From Yersinia enterocolitica subsp. enterocolitica (GTDB taxonomy: Bacteria > Pseudomonadota > Gammaproteobacteria > Enterobacterales > Enterobacteriaceae), in the NCBI RefSeq assembly GCF_901472495.1, contig NZ_LR590469.1, forward strand, positions 1,426,001-1,490,000: DNA of 64,000 bases, written 5' to 3'. Under the pieces are notes generated by a model. The model did not search any database and was not told where the DNA came from. It was given only the letters and a program-made list of their open reading frames with translations. Shown piece after piece: positions 49,111-59,982 of the stretch; position 1 is the stretch's first letter, and the number at the start of each line of letters is the position of its first letter. The position numbers and the translations under genes were made by a program.

Positions 49111-50043
49111 ATGAAAACAGATATGCAAGCTCCTTCTTTTAATCGCTCACTACTGCACCCTCGTTATTGGCTGACCTGGCTCGGTCTCGGTATTCTCTAC
49201 CTGCTGGTGCTACTCCCCTACCCAGTGATTTATATCTTGGGCACCTCCCTTGGCCGCTTTTCCATGCGATTTCTTAAACGACGCAAGCGCATTACGCAGC
49301 GCAATCTGGAACTGTGTTTCCCGGATATGCCCAAAAGTGAACGAGATGAACTGCTGCTAAAGAATTTTGAATCCGTCGGTATGGGGTTATTTGAAACCGG
49401 GATGGCGTGGTTTTGGCCTAATTGGCGCATTGAACGTTGGTGCAGTGTTAGCGGGCTGGAACATATCCAAAAAGCGCGCGATGAAGGTAAAGGGGTGTTG
49501 TTAATAGGTTTGCATTTTCTGACGCTGGAACTGGGTGCGCGTATTCTTGGTATTTACAATCCAGGGATTGGTGTCTATCGGCCACATGATAATAAAGCTA
49601 TGGATTGGATGCAGACTTGGGGCCGGATGCGCTCCAACAAAGCCATGCTGGATCGCAAAGATCTCAAAGGGATGATCCGCAGCCTTAAACAGGGTGAGAT
49701 TATCTGGTATGCACCAGACCATGATTACGGCCCAGGCAGCAGTGTGTTTGTGCCGCTGTTTGCCGTTGATCAAGCCGCCACCACCACCGGCACTTATCTG
49801 CTGGTGCGCATGGGTAAACCGGCCATTATTCCTTTCACCCCGCGCCGACTGCCGGATGGGAAAGGCTATCAGCTGCTTTTACAGCCAGCGGTAGATAACT
49901 TCCCACTGGATAATGAAGTCGAAGCAGCGGCATTTATGAATAAAGTGGTCGAGAAAGAGATTGAGCGCGCGACGGATCAATACATGTGGCTCCACCGGCG
50001 TTTTAAAACCCGGCCAGAGGGCGTACCTTCGCTATATGAGTAA
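49111..50043 (+). CDS. lpxL: Kdo-dependent lipid A acyltransferase, LpxL type
   Basis: Inner-membrane enzyme that adds a secondary acyl chain to Kdo2-lipid IVA from acyl-ACP. One N-terminal membrane helix (about residues 22-43) and the HX4E catalytic motif His135/Glu140 in GLHFLTLE are present. Sequence is closer to E. coli LpxL than LpxP, especially [20 protein letters not shown], and the position next to mdtG also fits lpxL. The chain transferred (C12, C14 or C16:1) cannot be read from sequence. The 310-residue reading starts at ATG 49111; a Met five codons later is possible. Confidence 0.92.
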   Translation: MKTDMQAPSFNRSLLHPRYWLTWLGLGILYLLVLLPYPVIYILGTSLGRFSMRFLKRRKRITQRNLELCFPDMPKSERDELLLKNFESVGMGLFETGMAWFWPNWRIERWCSVSGLEHIQKARDEGKGVLLIGLHFLTLELGARILGIYNPGIGVYRPHDNKAMDWMQTWGRMRSNKAMLDRKDLKGMIRSLKQGEIIWYAPDHDYGPGSSVFVPLFAVDQAATTTGTYLLVRMGKPAIIPFTPRRLPDGKGYQLLLQPAVDNFPLDNEVEAAAFMNKVVEKEIERATDQYMWLHRRFKTRPEGVPSLYE

Positions 50044-50187
50044 CTAGCTTAGATCAAAATAATATAACCAATGATAATGAGAATTAGTTTACATCAGTTT
50101 TTTTGATACAATCTGTCAGTATTATCCAATAGAAATATAGTACTAGTCCGACGATACTGAATTAATTTCTCTGGGTTATTTTCTGGT

Positions 50188-50389
50188 TATACCCTAAATA
50201 ATTCGAGTTGCAGAAAGGCGGCGACTGAGTAAATCCCCAAGAGCTGACATAAGTCAGTGACTGGGGTGACAAATCTGCCGAGAGCAGATTTGAACGCTGT
50301 GTGCAGCGGCCTCGCAGAGGCGAGGCCCATGGACGGGCCGAGTAACGAAGACAGCCAACACACCTGCTGCTTGAAGTATGACGGGAATA
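50188..50389 (+). repeat. ERIC element with an internal insertion
   Basis: 202 bp from TATACCCTAAATAATTCGAG to CTTGAAGTATGACGGGAATA. The core TCCCCAAGAGCTGACATAAG / AGTGACTGGGG is typical, but about 75 extra bases (roughly 50268-50350), themselves made of small hairpins such as CAAATCTGC-GAGA-GCAGATTTG, are inserted. ERICs with a block insertion are known from Yersinia. It ends 21 bases before the DoxX start codon and therefore forms most of that gene's leader. Confidence 0.88.
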
Positions 50390-50410
50390 TTTTTCTTGAT
50401 AAGGATATAT

Positions 50411-50845
50411 ATGCTGGCAACTCTCAATCTCTGGTTCACACGGCTTACGGATCACCCGAACGGCGGCAAACTGTTATTACGCCTAACGTTCGGTGTTTTA
50501 ATGTTATTTCATGGTGTGGCAAAAATTCAGCACGGCACCAGTTGGATAGCCACGTCTTTACAGGAACAGGGCATTCCCGGTTTTGTCGCTTATGGTGTTT
50601 ACATTGGCGAGATTGTGACCCCGATTCTGATTATTCTTGGCCTGTTTACCCGCCCTGCCGCATTTGTTTATGCGGTTAACCTGCTGGTTGCAGTATTGAT
50701 GGTTGGTACCGGTAAGTTTTTCACCTTGACCCAAGTGGGTGCATGGGGTTTGGAAAACGAAGCGATGTATTTCCTCGGCGGCGTTGCTATCATGTTGCTG
50801 GGTAGCGGTCGTTATTCCGTCACCAAAAATGAAGCTTATCGCTGA
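50411..50845 (+). CDS. DoxX-family membrane protein
   Basis: A 144-residue membrane protein with four hydrophobic helices. The family motif GVLMLFHGVAKIQHG near residues 27-41 and the GLFTRPAAFVYAVNLLVAVLM helix are typical of DoxX/YphA-like proteins, whose function is unsettled (redox or quinol related). The start MLATLNLW at 50411 has an AAGGA ribosome site; the frame open upstream runs into the ERIC and is rejected. Confidence 0.88.
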   Translation: MLATLNLWFTRLTDHPNGGKLLLRLTFGVLMLFHGVAKIQHGTSWIATSLQEQGIPGFVAYGVYIGEIVTPILIILGLFTRPAAFVYAVNLLVAVLMVGTGKFFTLTQVGAWGLENEAMYFLGGVAIMLLGSGRYSVTKNEAYR

Positions 50846-51140
50846 TAATAAACATCACTCTGCTGATGTGATAAAAAAGCTGCTGCGCCGCTGGTGCTGT
50901 GGCTTTTTACTCTATTATTACCAAATGGAATAAGCATATCCCCGCATTTCAAACCCACTTTCCATTTTAATAAAAACTAACATTCATCTCATTGATGTGC
51001 ATGCTCTATAAGCGCATACTTATCAAGCTAACTGTTTTATTCTTGTGCTTTGTTGCCACTTCAAACGCCCCAATCGACGAATAAAGAGACGCAAAGTGAT
51101 CAGCTCGTTGAGAAGCAATCCCTTGCTTAATCGGTAATTT

Positions 51141-52385
51141 ATGACTTCGGCACCACAATCTGTTAACTGGAAAAGAAACTTGTTTGTCACCTGGTTAGGT
51201 TGTTTTTTAACCGGTGCGGCATTTAGTTTGATCATGCCATTCTTGCCACTGTATGTGGAGGAGTTAGGGGTGAGCGGCCACCAGTCGTTAAACATGTGGT
51301 CGGGTCTGGTGTTCAGTATTACATTCCTGTTTTCAGCCATTGCCGCCCCTTTCTGGGGTAGCCTTGCCGACCGTAAAGGCCGGAAGATTATGCTACTGCG
51401 ATCAGCGCTCGGCATGGGGATTGTGATGGTGCTGATGGGGATGGCGCAAAACATTTGGCAGTTTTTGGCTCTACGCGCCCTGTTGGGGTTGTTGGGCGGA
51501 TTTATTCCTAATGCCAATGCACTAATTGCCACCCAAGTACCACGCAATAAAAGTGGCTGGGCACTGGGTACGCTCTCAACTGGCGGAGTCAGCGGCGCAT
51601 TAATCGGGCCACTGATTGGTGGGTTGCTGGCAGATAATTATGGATTACGGCCGGTGTTCTTTATTACCGCCGCGGTGTTATTCGCCTGCTTTGTCATGAC
51701 CTGGTTTTATGTCAGGGAGCAGTTTGCTCCGGTGTTGAAAAAAGACATGCTCAATGGGCGACAGGTATTTAACTCATTGAAAAACCCTAAGTTAATCCTT
51801 AGTCTGTTTGTCACCACCATGATCATTCAGATTGCGACCGGTTCGATCGCGCCCATCTTGACACTGTATGTGCGCGAACTGGCCGGAGACATTCATAATC
51901 TGGCTTTTGTCAGCGGCATGATAGCCTCGGTGCCCGGTGTTGCTGCGCTAATCAGTGCCCCTCGATTGGGCAAACTGGGAGATAAAATTGGCCCAGAGCG
52001 CATTTTGATCGCCATGCTGGCATTATCTGTGCTGATTCTTATCCCGATGGCCTTTGTTCAAACCCCGCTACAACTGGGTATTTTGCGCTTTTTATTAGGC
52101 GCAACAGATGGTGCATTATTACCTGCGGTGCAAACTTTGCTGATTTATAACTGTACCAATCAGGTCGCGGGGCGAATTTTCAGTTATAACCAATCATTCC
52201 GTGATGTGGGTAATGTCAGTGGCCCATTACTCGGTGCGGCGGTGTCTGCCAGCTATGGTTTCCGGGCGGTATTCTGTGTCACAGCGGTAGTCGTGCTGTT
52301 TAATGCCCTTTACTCTTACTGGTGTTTGCAACGCCAACCTTTGAAAGCGCAGCAACGCGCGATCCAACAGCGGCAAGATAGTTAA
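51141..52385 (+). CDS. mdtG: MFS multidrug exporter MdtG
   Basis: Twelve-helix major facilitator drug/H+ antiporter (fosfomycin and deoxycholate tolerance in E. coli). The loop motif [21 protein letters not shown] is intact, as is the antiporter motif [16 protein letters not shown]. At 414 residues it closely follows E. coli MdtG throughout. The 295 bases upstream hold its promoter; no MarA box could be assigned with certainty. Confidence 0.96.
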   Translation: MTSAPQSVNWKRNLFVTWLGCFLTGAAFSLIMPFLPLYVEELGVSGHQSLNMWSGLVFSITFLFSAIAAPFWGSLADRKGRKIMLLRSALGMGIVMVLMGMAQNIWQFLALRALLGLLGGFIPNANALIATQVPRNKSGWALGTLSTGGVSGALIGPLIGGLLADNYGLRPVFFITAAVLFACFVMTWFYVREQFAPVLKKDMLNGRQVFNSLKNPKLILSLFVTTMIIQIATGSIAPILTLYVRELAGDIHNLAFVSGMIASVPGVAALISAPRLGKLGDKIGPERILIAMLALSVLILIPMAFVQTPLQLGILRFLLGATDGALLPAVQTLLIYNCTNQVAGRIFSYNQSFRDVGNVSGPLLGAAVSASYGFRAVFCVTAVVVLFNALYSYWCLQRQPLKAQQRAIQQRQDS

Positions 52386-52660
52386 CACCCTCCACCTATT
52401 TTTCTTGATAAATAGCGCCTATTGTTGTGCGTTTTTCAGCATGAAAGCCCGAACAACACCCATAATAACAGCGGAAACAGCCATCAAATTCGGTTTAAAC
52501 TGATTGATAATTGTAATGCATATCGACTTTTCATCTAAAAATACGATATAACCCCCGGTGGAAATAAAAAAATGACGTTATTATTGCGTTAAATTCTACT
52601 GTAACGCGTGTTAACTCCGACCATTGGCCAGTGCGCCAAAGAGATAACTCTCGATGATAA

Positions 52661-52784
52661 TTACGCCCTAAATAATTCGAGTTGTAGGACGGCGGTAACT
52701 GAGTAAATCCTGATGAGCTTACATAAATAAGTGACTGGGGTGCGCGAAGGCAGCCAATGCAGCTTGAAGTATGACGGGCTTATT
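52661..52784 (+). repeat. ERIC element in the leader of the peptide transporter gene
   Basis: A 124-bp ERIC from CGCCCTAAATAATTCGAG to CTTGAAGTATGACGGGCTTA with the core GATGAGCTTACATAA / AAGTGACTGGGG. The ends are slightly altered (TTACGCCC/GGGCTTA) but still complementary. It ends 35 bases before the start codon at 52819, so it is probably part of the mRNA leader. The preceding 275 bases after mdtG show no gene. Confidence 0.9.
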
Positions 52785-52818
52785 CGCTCATATTAAGGCG
52801 ATTCTATGGGAAGACTTT

Positions 52819-54354
52819 ATGCAAACCTCTACTAACACCCCTGGCGGTCGTACGTTCTTTGGGCATCCTTATCCGCTCAGTGGGCTATTTCTTTCCGAGA
52901 TGTGGGAGCGTTTCTCGTTCTACGGCATCCGTCCTCTCTTAATTCTTTTTATGGCTGCCACCGTTTTTGATGGTGGTATGGGCCTGCCGCGCGAACAAGC
53001 TTCAGCTATTGTCGGGATTTTTGCCGGGAGTATGTATCTGGCAGCGTTGCCCGGCGGTTGGTTAGCAGATAACTGGCTGGGCCAACAGCGCGCAGTTTGG
53101 TACGGCTCGATTCTGATTGCATTGGGACATCTGTCCATTGCCCTCTCGGCCTTCTTCGGCAATGACCTGTTCTTTATCGGTTTGGTGTTTATTGTTCTGG
53201 GTACCGGTCTATTCAAAACCTGTATCTCGGTTATGGTCGGCACCCTCTATAAACCGGGTGATGCCCGTCGCGACGGTGGTTTTTCACTGTTCTATATGGG
53301 TATCAATATGGGGTCGTTTATCGCACCGCTGCTCTCTGGCTGGTTGCTGCGTACTCACGGCTGGCATTGGGGCTTTGGTATTGGCGGGATTGGGATGCTG
53401 GTAGCATTACTTATCTTCCGTGGCTTTGCCATACCGGCCATGAAGCGCTATGACGCAGAAGTGGGTCTGGATTCAAGCTGGAATAAACCTACCAACCAGC
53501 GTCAGGGGGTGGGCAAATGGGTTACCGCCATTATGGCTGTGGTAGTAGTAATTATTGCGCTTATTTCACAGGGCGTTATCCCCATTAATCCGGTGATGAT
53601 TGCCAGCTTGCTGGTGTATGTTATTGCCGCCTCCGTAACACTCTATTTTGTCTATCTGTTCGCTTTTGCCAAAATGAGCCGTAAAGATCGCGCCCGTTTA
53701 TTGGTGTGTTTCATCCTGTTAGTCTCTGCGGCCTTCTTCTGGTCTGCCTTTGAACAGAAACCAACCTCATTTAACCTGTTTGCCAACGACTATACCGACC
53801 GTATGGTGATGGGTTTTGAAATCCCGACAGTCTGGTTCCAGTCAATTAATGCGCTGTTTATCATTCTGTTAGCGCCAGTATTCAGTTGGGCGTGGCCAGC
53901 ACTGGCGAAGAAAAAGATTCAACCCAGCAGTATCACTAAATTCGTGATTGGTATTTTATGTGCTGCGGCAGGTTTTGCCGTGATGATGTACGCTGCGCAA
54001 CATGTCCTCAGCAGCGGTGGCGCGGGTGTTTCACCACTGTGGTTGGTGATGAGTATTCTGCTGCTGACATTAGGCGAATTGTGCCTTAGCCCTATCGGGC
54101 TGGCGACTATGACCTTACTGGCTCCCGACAGAATGCGCGGTCAAGTGATGGGGCTGTGGTTCTGCGCCAGTTCACTGGGCAATCTGGCAGCGGGCTTGAT
54201 TGGGGGTCATGTTAAAGCGGATCAACTTGATATGCTGCCAACCCTGTTTGCTCGTTGCTCCATTGCATTGGTTATCTGTGCAGCGGTATTGATATTGCTT
54301 ATCGTGCCTATTCGCCGGTTGATGAACAACACTCAGGGCCAGCAAACCGCCTGA
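52819..54354 (+). CDS. POT/PTR-family proton-dependent peptide transporter
   Basis: A 511-residue, roughly 14-helix proton-coupled oligopeptide transporter. The substrate-binding signature EMWERFSFYGIRPLL (residues about 26-40) is the ExxER motif of the family, and the conserved FSLFYMGINMGSFIAPLLSG block follows near residue 155. It would import di- or tripeptides. It is not clearly any one of E. coli DtpA-D. The start MQTSTNTPGG is preferred over a Met at 52771 inside the ERIC end. Confidence 0.9.
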   Translation: MQTSTNTPGGRTFFGHPYPLSGLFLSEMWERFSFYGIRPLLILFMAATVFDGGMGLPREQASAIVGIFAGSMYLAALPGGWLADNWLGQQRAVWYGSILIALGHLSIALSAFFGNDLFFIGLVFIVLGTGLFKTCISVMVGTLYKPGDARRDGGFSLFYMGINMGSFIAPLLSGWLLRTHGWHWGFGIGGIGMLVALLIFRGFAIPAMKRYDAEVGLDSSWNKPTNQRQGVGKWVTAIMAVVVVIIALISQGVIPINPVMIASLLVYVIAASVTLYFVYLFAFAKMSRKDRARLLVCFILLVSAAFFWSAFEQKPTSFNLFANDYTDRMVMGFEIPTVWFQSINALFIILLAPVFSWAWPALAKKKIQPSSITKFVIGILCAAAGFAVMMYAAQHVLSSGGAGVSPLWLVMSILLLTLGELCLSPIGLATMTLLAPDRMRGQVMGLWFCASSLGNLAAGLIGGHVKADQLDMLPTLFARCSIALVICAAVLILLIVPIRRLMNNTQGQQTA

Positions 54355-54383
54355 TAACCAACACTTAATCTGTCGCATTTCTC

Positions 54384-54588
54384 AACCCACCTCGTGGCGG
54401 GCTCAGACTGCTGACAAAGCCTAACGACTCGATCTTGCAAGGTGAGAACAGGTAGAAGAGTAAAGCGTCCGCGCCAGAGATGGCGCGGGTCGAGCCATCA
54501 GGGAGGGGTTTACGGCGTCTTTACGATCTGCCTGTTTTCACCACTACGGGCACTTTGTCATTAACCTCAACCCACCCCAGTGACGGTT
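54384..54588. mobile_element. YPAL element in the peptide transporter terminator
   Basis: A 165-bp copy (54404-54568), the same length as the one near fabF, with TGACAAA and TTTGTCA each eight bases from the borders. The flanks are related but no longer identical hairpin-like 20-mers, both beginning AACCCACC (54384 and 54569). Only the distal one is followed by TTTTTTT. The duplication has therefore diverged, suggesting an older insertion. Confidence 0.82.
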
Positions 54589-54615
54589 TTTTTCATTAAC
54601 GATACAACCTGAACC

Positions 54616-55050
54616 TTACACAACCCACTCACGTTGCTGTAGCACCACTCGATAACCATCGATATCTTCAAAGGTTTTGCCATTCACATCCCAATACGGG
54701 TTATAAGACGCCACCTGACAAAAACCCGCAGTACACATTTGCTGACACTGACTGTGCCATTGCTTCTCGTCTGGCAGATAAAATACTAATAGGTTATCCG
54801 ACATCGGCGCCCGCCCTACCTGAACACCACGATGATGAGTGAACTCCAAATGGTACGCGTGATGTGGGTGTCCCAAAATGACACCGTCAAATCCCTGATG
54901 CTCGGCAAAACTGCCTGGTTCAGAAAAACACAGGCCTCGGCAATACATCTCACTGATTAATTTAAGGTTATCAGTAGGCCTGGCGACGCGCATCACTGAG
55001 GTTGATGGCAAAACGGATGAGTCAAACAATTTGGCGGGTTGAGATGGCAT
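54616..55050 (-). CDS. VOC (glyoxalase/dioxygenase-fold) family protein
   Basis: A 144-residue single-unit vicinal-oxygen-chelate protein. RVARPTDNLKLISEMYCRGL at residues 21-40 is the typical first beta-alpha-beta of the fold, and the ending KTFEDIDGYRVVLQQ is the typical last strands. Possible metal ligands are His in GHPHHAYHLEFT and the Glu/Asp near FEDIDG. No substrate can be assigned. Confidence 0.82.
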   Translation of the reverse strand: MPSQPAKLFDSSVLPSTSVMRVARPTDNLKLISEMYCRGLCFSEPGSFAEHQGFDGVILGHPHHAYHLEFTHHRGVQVGRAPMSDNLLVFYLPDEKQWHSQCQQMCTAGFCQVASYNPYWDVNGKTFEDIDGYRVVLQQREWVV

Positions 55051-55067
55051 ACAGAAGTAACCTATTG

Positions 55068-55295
55068 TTATTCATAGGGGCCGTGATGAGCGTCAATCGG
55101 CAGCATAAAGGTATCAACAATCATTGATAATGGGACATCGATAACCGTGACATATTTCCATGGCCCTGCGCGCATATCCCATTGCACACCGGGGTAATAT
55201 TGGTGTCCATGCCCCTGCCCCGGCACGATGCGGCTGATAATACTGCCGCAGCCGGATAACAACATAATCCCGGCCCCGAGGATGATAATGCGCAT
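55068..55295 (-). CDS. yceK: YceK family lipoprotein
   Basis: A 75-residue lipoprotein: signal with lipobox LLSGC (Cys16), then GSIISRIVPGQGHGHQYYPGVQWD and the ending LPIDAHHGPYE, almost the same as E. coli YceK. The second in-frame Met (55295) is used because it gives the family length; the frame is open to a Met at 55328. Function unknown; DUF1375. Confidence 0.88.
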   Translation of the reverse strand: MRIIILGAGIMLLSGCGSIISRIVPGQGHGHQYYPGVQWDMRAGPWKYVTVIDVPLSMIVDTFMLPIDAHHGPYE

Positions 55296-55380
55296 TAAGG
55301 GATGCCAGCGCTGGATCAAGGTAGACATGGATTCAATCGGCTCTTCATATTTACAGAAAATTTCATATTTACAGAAAAAA

Positions 55381-55563
55381 ACGGGCCATCCTATGCCCGT
55401 CAGACTGCTGACAAACCTCGACGACTCAACCTTGCAAGGTGAAGACAGGTACGGACAGCGCGGCTCGAGCCCCCAGGGAGGGGTTTACGGCGTCTTTACG
55501 ATCTGCCTGTTTTCACCACTACAGGCACTTTGTCATTAATCTCACGGGCCATCCTATGCCCGT
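55381..55563. mobile_element. Short YPAL element in the opgH terminator, with 20-bp duplication
   Basis: A 143-bp variant (55401-55543) missing about 22 internal bases of the 165-bp form, with TGACAAA and TTTGTCA again eight bases from the borders. It is flanked by two identical 20-bp copies (55381-55400 and 55544-55563) of the hairpin ACGGGC-CATCCTAT-GCCCGT. In the opgH direction the distal copy keeps the seven-T run; the proximal one does not. It should be transcribed at the 3' end of opgGH mRNA. Confidence 0.88.
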
Positions 55564-55583
55564 TTTTCTATTTTTACATACCG

Positions 55584-58184
55584 CTATTTCGCGGCGGGGA
55601 GGGCCTTCAGATTATGCGCCAGTTGGCGATAATGGCCGTTCCAAATTTGGTACTGTTCCGGCTGCTGCCAAATTTGCTGGTGCAAGCGTGAAATAATGAC
55701 CGGGTCGCTCAGCAATTCTAAGCGCTGCAATTTGGCCAATTTCTCCGGCCCTGCCTGAAGCGCTTGCGCCACCCGCTCGGCACGATATTGTTCGATAATC
55801 GCACGAGTGTGATGACGAGCCGTTGCCATCGCACTGACTAACGCGTTATAGGATGGGTTCATCACCGCATGGAAGAAACCGTCGCTGAGCGCTCGCTGAT
55901 GGTTAAGTTTCAGATACTCTTCCGTCGCGACTAATTCCCGTGGCGGATTATATTCCTCAGGGATCAGGAATAATTTTGCCCGTTTGCTAGCCAATCCCAA
56001 GGTCCGGCGGCTGGACAGAACCGAGACCACCGGAGACAAGATCAGCGAGAAAACGATGGGCGATAACCACCACAAGAAACGCAGATCCAGCCAGGCCACA
56101 CCACTGGCCCAAACCACACCTAGCATCAACTGTGGCCCGTGGCGCACCATAGCTTCACTCCACGGCGTAGCATCATCATCGCGTTGCGGTGAATTCCACT
56201 GCACTGACCAGCCGAGGAAAGCACTCACCACAAATACCGTGTGGAAAAGCATTCGAACCGGTGCCAGTAATACGGAGAACAGCATTTCCGCCAGCATTGA
56301 CAGCAACAGACGAATCGGCCCACCGTACTCTTTCGACCCTTTGGCCCAGATAAGAATGATACTGAGTAACTTAGGTAAAAACAGCAATACTAAAGTGGTA
56401 GAGAACAGACCAATCGCCAATTCCGGTCGCCACTGAGGCCATACCGGGAACAGCTGACGCGGTTGCAGGAAGTACTGCGGCTCCATCAGGGCATGCACTG
56501 CTTGCAGCGCAGTACATAGCACCAGGAACATAAACCACAGCGGCGCGGATAAGTAAGACATAACGCCGGTAAGGAACACCGCCCGATGCACCGGGTGCAT
56601 GCCCTTAACCAGGAACAACCTAAAGTTCATCAGGTTGCCGTGACACCAGCGACGATCGCGTTTTAACTCATCAAGCAGGTTAGGTGGCAATTCTTCATAA
56701 CTGCCCGGCAGATCATAGGCAATCCACACCCCCCATCCGGCACGGCGCATTAATGCCGCTTCGACAAAATCATGAGAGAGAATGGCACCGGCGAATGAGC
56801 CTTCACCTGGCAACGGTGCCAGTGCACAGTGCTCAATAAACGGCTTCACCCTGATAATAGCGTTATGGCCCCAATAATGGGACTCGCCCAGTTGCCAGTA
56901 ATGCAAACCGGCAGTGAACAGTGGGCCATAAACGCGAGTGGCAAATTGCTGGATTCGGGCATACAGCGTATCCATGCCTGATGCTTTCGGCGCAGACTGA
57001 ATGATCCCGGCATTCGGATTGGCTTCCATCAGCCGCACCAGCCCGGTCAAACACCCACCACTCATCACGCTGTCGGCATCCAGAATCACCATATAGCTAT
57101 ACTGGCTGCCCCAACGGCGGCAAAAGTCATCAATATTACCACTTTTGCGTTTTACCCGACGGCGACGGCGGCGATAGAAAATACGGCCATGCCCATCAAC
57201 ATCACGACACAATTCCAGCCAGGCTTTTTGCTCCGCCACACAGATATCTGGGTCATAACTGTCGCTCAGCACATAAATATCAAAATGCTCAAGCTGCCCC
57301 GTGGCCGCCACCGACTCATAAGTCGCGCGCAAACCAGCAAACACCCGCTCCACATCCTCATTACAAATAGGCATAATCAGCGCCGTCCGATGTGCCGGAT
57401 TTAACGCTTCATCCCCTTTGATAGTGGAAGAAATGCTGTATTTATCTTTACCAATCAGTAATTGCAGGAACCCCATCAGCGCGGTCCAGAAGCCAGCGGA
57501 GACCCAGCAAAACAGCACAGCGAACAAAATCAGAATGCCGGTTTGCAGTAAGTAAGGCAGCAACTGCATGACCGAAACCTGCCAGTTTTGCTGCCAGATG
57601 GCGAAAGGATCGATCAATGCCCAGCCCTGATAAGGCAGAATGGTCTTCATATAGCTGGTCGCAATGGCGGTTTGCAACACAATCAATATCAGCAAGATAT
57701 AGCGGCGCAGAGAACCGACACTACGCCATTTCTTCTCGGCAAGAGCCTGTTCATGTGTTTGTGCACGTGAAACAGGGCTGCGGCCCAGTAATGAATCCCA
57801 AAAACGCCCGACTGGATTGGTACGCCAGGCCTGCGGAGCCATGCTGGTGCGCTTGATCGGTGGCGTGGCATGAATAACCGTGCGCCCTTCGTCGTCTTGT
57901 GCCAATAGCTTGCCATCATCCAGTGCATCAGGCCATGCAGCTTGCAAACGAGCATTGACCGAAGCCAATGCACTGTCTTGCTCACTGAATGTCACACTGT
58001 CAGCAGTGCCAGCAGTGCCAGCAGTGCCAGCAGCCAATTGTTGATGAACCCGAGGTATCGCATCAGGTGTGCTGGTCAGCAGCACATCCTCGGGTAAAGC
58101 ATCGCGCAATGCCCCTTGCTGCTGCGCAGTCAGGGGCAAGTTGGCAATATAATCCTGTACAGGAGATTGATTTGACTTATTCAT
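55584..58184 (-). CDS. opgH: Glucan biosynthesis glucosyltransferase OpgH
   Basis: Inner-membrane GT2 enzyme that polymerises the beta-1,2-glucose backbone of osmoregulated periplasmic glucans from UDP-glucose; in E. coli it also inhibits FtsZ. The 866 residues contain N-terminal membrane helices, a cytoplasmic catalytic domain with [16 protein letters not shown] and [10 protein letters not shown], and further C-terminal helices. It is slightly longer than E. coli OpgH (847), partly through a Gly-Thr-Ala repeat near residue 55. It overlaps opgG by eight bases. Confidence 0.96.
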   Translation of the reverse strand: MNKSNQSPVQDYIANLPLTAQQQGALRDALPEDVLLTSTPDAIPRVHQQLAAGTAGTAGTADSVTFSEQDSALASVNARLQAAWPDALDDGKLLAQDDEGRTVIHATPPIKRTSMAPQAWRTNPVGRFWDSLLGRSPVSRAQTHEQALAEKKWRSVGSLRRYILLILIVLQTAIATSYMKTILPYQGWALIDPFAIWQQNWQVSVMQLLPYLLQTGILILFAVLFCWVSAGFWTALMGFLQLLIGKDKYSISSTIKGDEALNPAHRTALIMPICNEDVERVFAGLRATYESVAATGQLEHFDIYVLSDSYDPDICVAEQKAWLELCRDVDGHGRIFYRRRRRRVKRKSGNIDDFCRRWGSQYSYMVILDADSVMSGGCLTGLVRLMEANPNAGIIQSAPKASGMDTLYARIQQFATRVYGPLFTAGLHYWQLGESHYWGHNAIIRVKPFIEHCALAPLPGEGSFAGAILSHDFVEAALMRRAGWGVWIAYDLPGSYEELPPNLLDELKRDRRWCHGNLMNFRLFLVKGMHPVHRAVFLTGVMSYLSAPLWFMFLVLCTALQAVHALMEPQYFLQPRQLFPVWPQWRPELAIGLFSTTLVLLFLPKLLSIILIWAKGSKEYGGPIRLLLSMLAEMLFSVLLAPVRMLFHTVFVVSAFLGWSVQWNSPQRDDDATPWSEAMVRHGPQLMLGVVWASGVAWLDLRFLWWLSPIVFSLILSPVVSVLSSRRTLGLASKRAKLFLIPEEYNPPRELVATEEYLKLNHQRALSDGFFHAVMNPSYNALVSAMATARHHTRAIIEQYRAERVAQALQAGPEKLAKLQRLELLSDPVIISRLHQQIWQQPEQYQIWNGHYRQLAHNLKALPAAK
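58001..58033. repeat. 9-bp tandem repeat inside opgH
   Basis: CAGCAGTGC is repeated three times in direct tandem and followed by a partial CAGCAG. On the coding strand it encodes Gly-Thr-Ala units (GTAGTAGTA). The unit is a multiple of three, so changes in copy number would lengthen or shorten this N-terminal cytoplasmic segment without breaking the frame. Confidence 0.9.
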
Positions 58185-59763
58185 CGGCAGGTAGCTGATA
58201 GCTCCAGGTTTCAGTCAGGGTTTTATCGCCGTTAACCAGCGCAGCGCGCATTTCTATTGGTTTCTTGGCATCCTTAACTTTTAGCCGCAGTGTCAAACGC
58301 CAGCCTTTGGTCACTGGATTGTAACGAACACTGTTTTCGATCAACTCACCGTTGTCATCGATACTGACCTGCGAAGCCAGTGGCGCATTTTCATCGAGTG
58401 ACTTCAGCACTGGGCCAACAAAATCAACCAGGAAAGCGACACTACCGTCTGGCTCACGGATCAGATTCGACTGTTTCACATCACCGGTTGAACGCAGAGT
58501 TTGTTTTACATAAGCCACATCTGGAGAATGTAATTTCTCTTCATCACGGGTGAAATGCAGGCGGTAATTTAGATCAAGCGAAGTTTTGGCATCCGGCAGG
58601 ACATCCGGAGTCCAGAAAGCCACGATGTTATCGTTGGTTTCATCTGCCGTCGGAATTTCCACCAACTCAACTTTACCTTTACCCCAATCGCCACGTGGTT
58701 CAACCCAGGCACTTGGCCGTAAATCGTAACGGTCGTCTAAATCCTCATATTGAGAGAATGCACGGCCACGTTGCAGCAAACCAAACCCTTTCGGATTTTC
58801 AATAGTATAAGTGCTGACTGACAAGTGTTTAGGATTGTTCAGTGGTCGCCAAATCCATTCACCATTACCAGCATGAATAGAAAGGCCGTTGGAATCATGC
58901 AACGCCGGGCGATAGTTCAGCACCGCAGATGGCTGGCTTGGGCCAAACAGGAACATACTGGTTAATGGTGCAATCCCAAGTTTCTCGACTTTGTCGCGCA
59001 GGAAAACTTTCGCCTGCACATCAATAGTAGTGTCACGCCCCGGATAGATAATGAATTTATAAGCGCCAGTTGCACGCGGGGAATCCAGCAATGCATAGAT
59101 AACTAAATGTTTATCATTAGGCTTTGGTCGCTCAATCCAGAACTCGCGAAAACGTGGGAACTCCTCACCGGAGGCCAATGCTGTATCAATTGCCAGCCCG
59201 CGCGCAGAAAGACCATAAACCTGGCCCTTACCAATCACACGAAAATAACTGGCACCCAACATGCTGACGATTTCGTCTTTTTTATCCGCTTTGTTAATGG
59301 GATATAGCACTTTGAAACCGGCAAAACCCAAATTCTTCACTGACTCAGGATCATGCTTGACCGAGCCAAAGTTAAAATAGTCTGGGCTATAATTGATAGG
59401 CTTCACACTGGTGGCTGTAACTTCATTGATTTGCACTGGTGTGTCGAAGTACATACCTTGGTGATAAAATTCTAACTTAAATGGTGTGTCCAGTTTGTTC
59501 CAATACGATTTATCATGGTTAAACTGAATCTGCTGGTAGTCGGCAAACTTCATTTCACGAAATTGCGATGGAAGATTACTTTTCGGCGCTTCGAAACTTT
59601 TACCCGCCAGAGTTTGTGCCTGCTTAGCCACATCATCTAACGAAAAAGCCATGGCCTGAGAAGTGAATAATGACAGCAAGAGAGTAACCCCCAGCCATCT
59701 AACGCTGATCGCGCGTGACCCTTTTGACATTCTATTGACGTTCGACAAAATATTAACTCCCAC
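58177..59763 (-). CDS. opgG: Glucan biosynthesis protein OpgG
   Basis: Periplasmic protein needed to form the beta-1,6 branches of osmoregulated glucans. A Sec signal peptide ends near TSQAMA-FS and is followed by the two-domain MdoG fold ([44 protein letters not shown]). The true start is uncertain: GTG 59763 gives 528 residues, TTG 59748 has the best-spaced GGGAG site, and ATG 59730 matches family length (517). It is the first gene of opgGH, divergent from opgC. Confidence 0.95.
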   Translation of the reverse strand: MGVNILSNVNRMSKGSRAISVRWLGVTLLLSLFTSQAMAFSLDDVAKQAQTLAGKSFEAPKSNLPSQFREMKFADYQQIQFNHDKSYWNKLDTPFKLEFYHQGMYFDTPVQINEVTATSVKPINYSPDYFNFGSVKHDPESVKNLGFAGFKVLYPINKADKKDEIVSMLGASYFRVIGKGQVYGLSARGLAIDTALASGEEFPRFREFWIERPKPNDKHLVIYALLDSPRATGAYKFIIYPGRDTTIDVQAKVFLRDKVEKLGIAPLTSMFLFGPSQPSAVLNYRPALHDSNGLSIHAGNGEWIWRPLNNPKHLSVSTYTIENPKGFGLLQRGRAFSQYEDLDDRYDLRPSAWVEPRGDWGKGKVELVEIPTADETNDNIVAFWTPDVLPDAKTSLDLNYRLHFTRDEEKLHSPDVAYVKQTLRSTGDVKQSNLIREPDGSVAFLVDFVGPVLKSLDENAPLASQVSIDDNGELIENSVRYNPVTKGWRLTLRLKVKDAKKPIEMRAALVNGDKTLTETWSYQLPADE

Positions 59764-59982
59764 ATCTCCCCCTAAATCACAACAGCCAAATTATTGACGG
59801 TTTATCCAGCAGGTCAAGCAGATAAATCTCGGTTATTGTTTAACCCAAAGTTACACTGCCAGCTCATTGTTTAAACCAGTGGCTAAGCCACAAGCCAGAC
59901 TAAAATACGCTATGGAAAATCATTAACCCTTATAGTAGTGTTTCTCGTCACACTGATCCATTGATAACGTATAGAGTTACCA

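Noticed and set aside
58001..58033. CRISPR-like array
   Set aside because: Units are 9 bp in direct contact with no spacers; it is a coding microsatellite.
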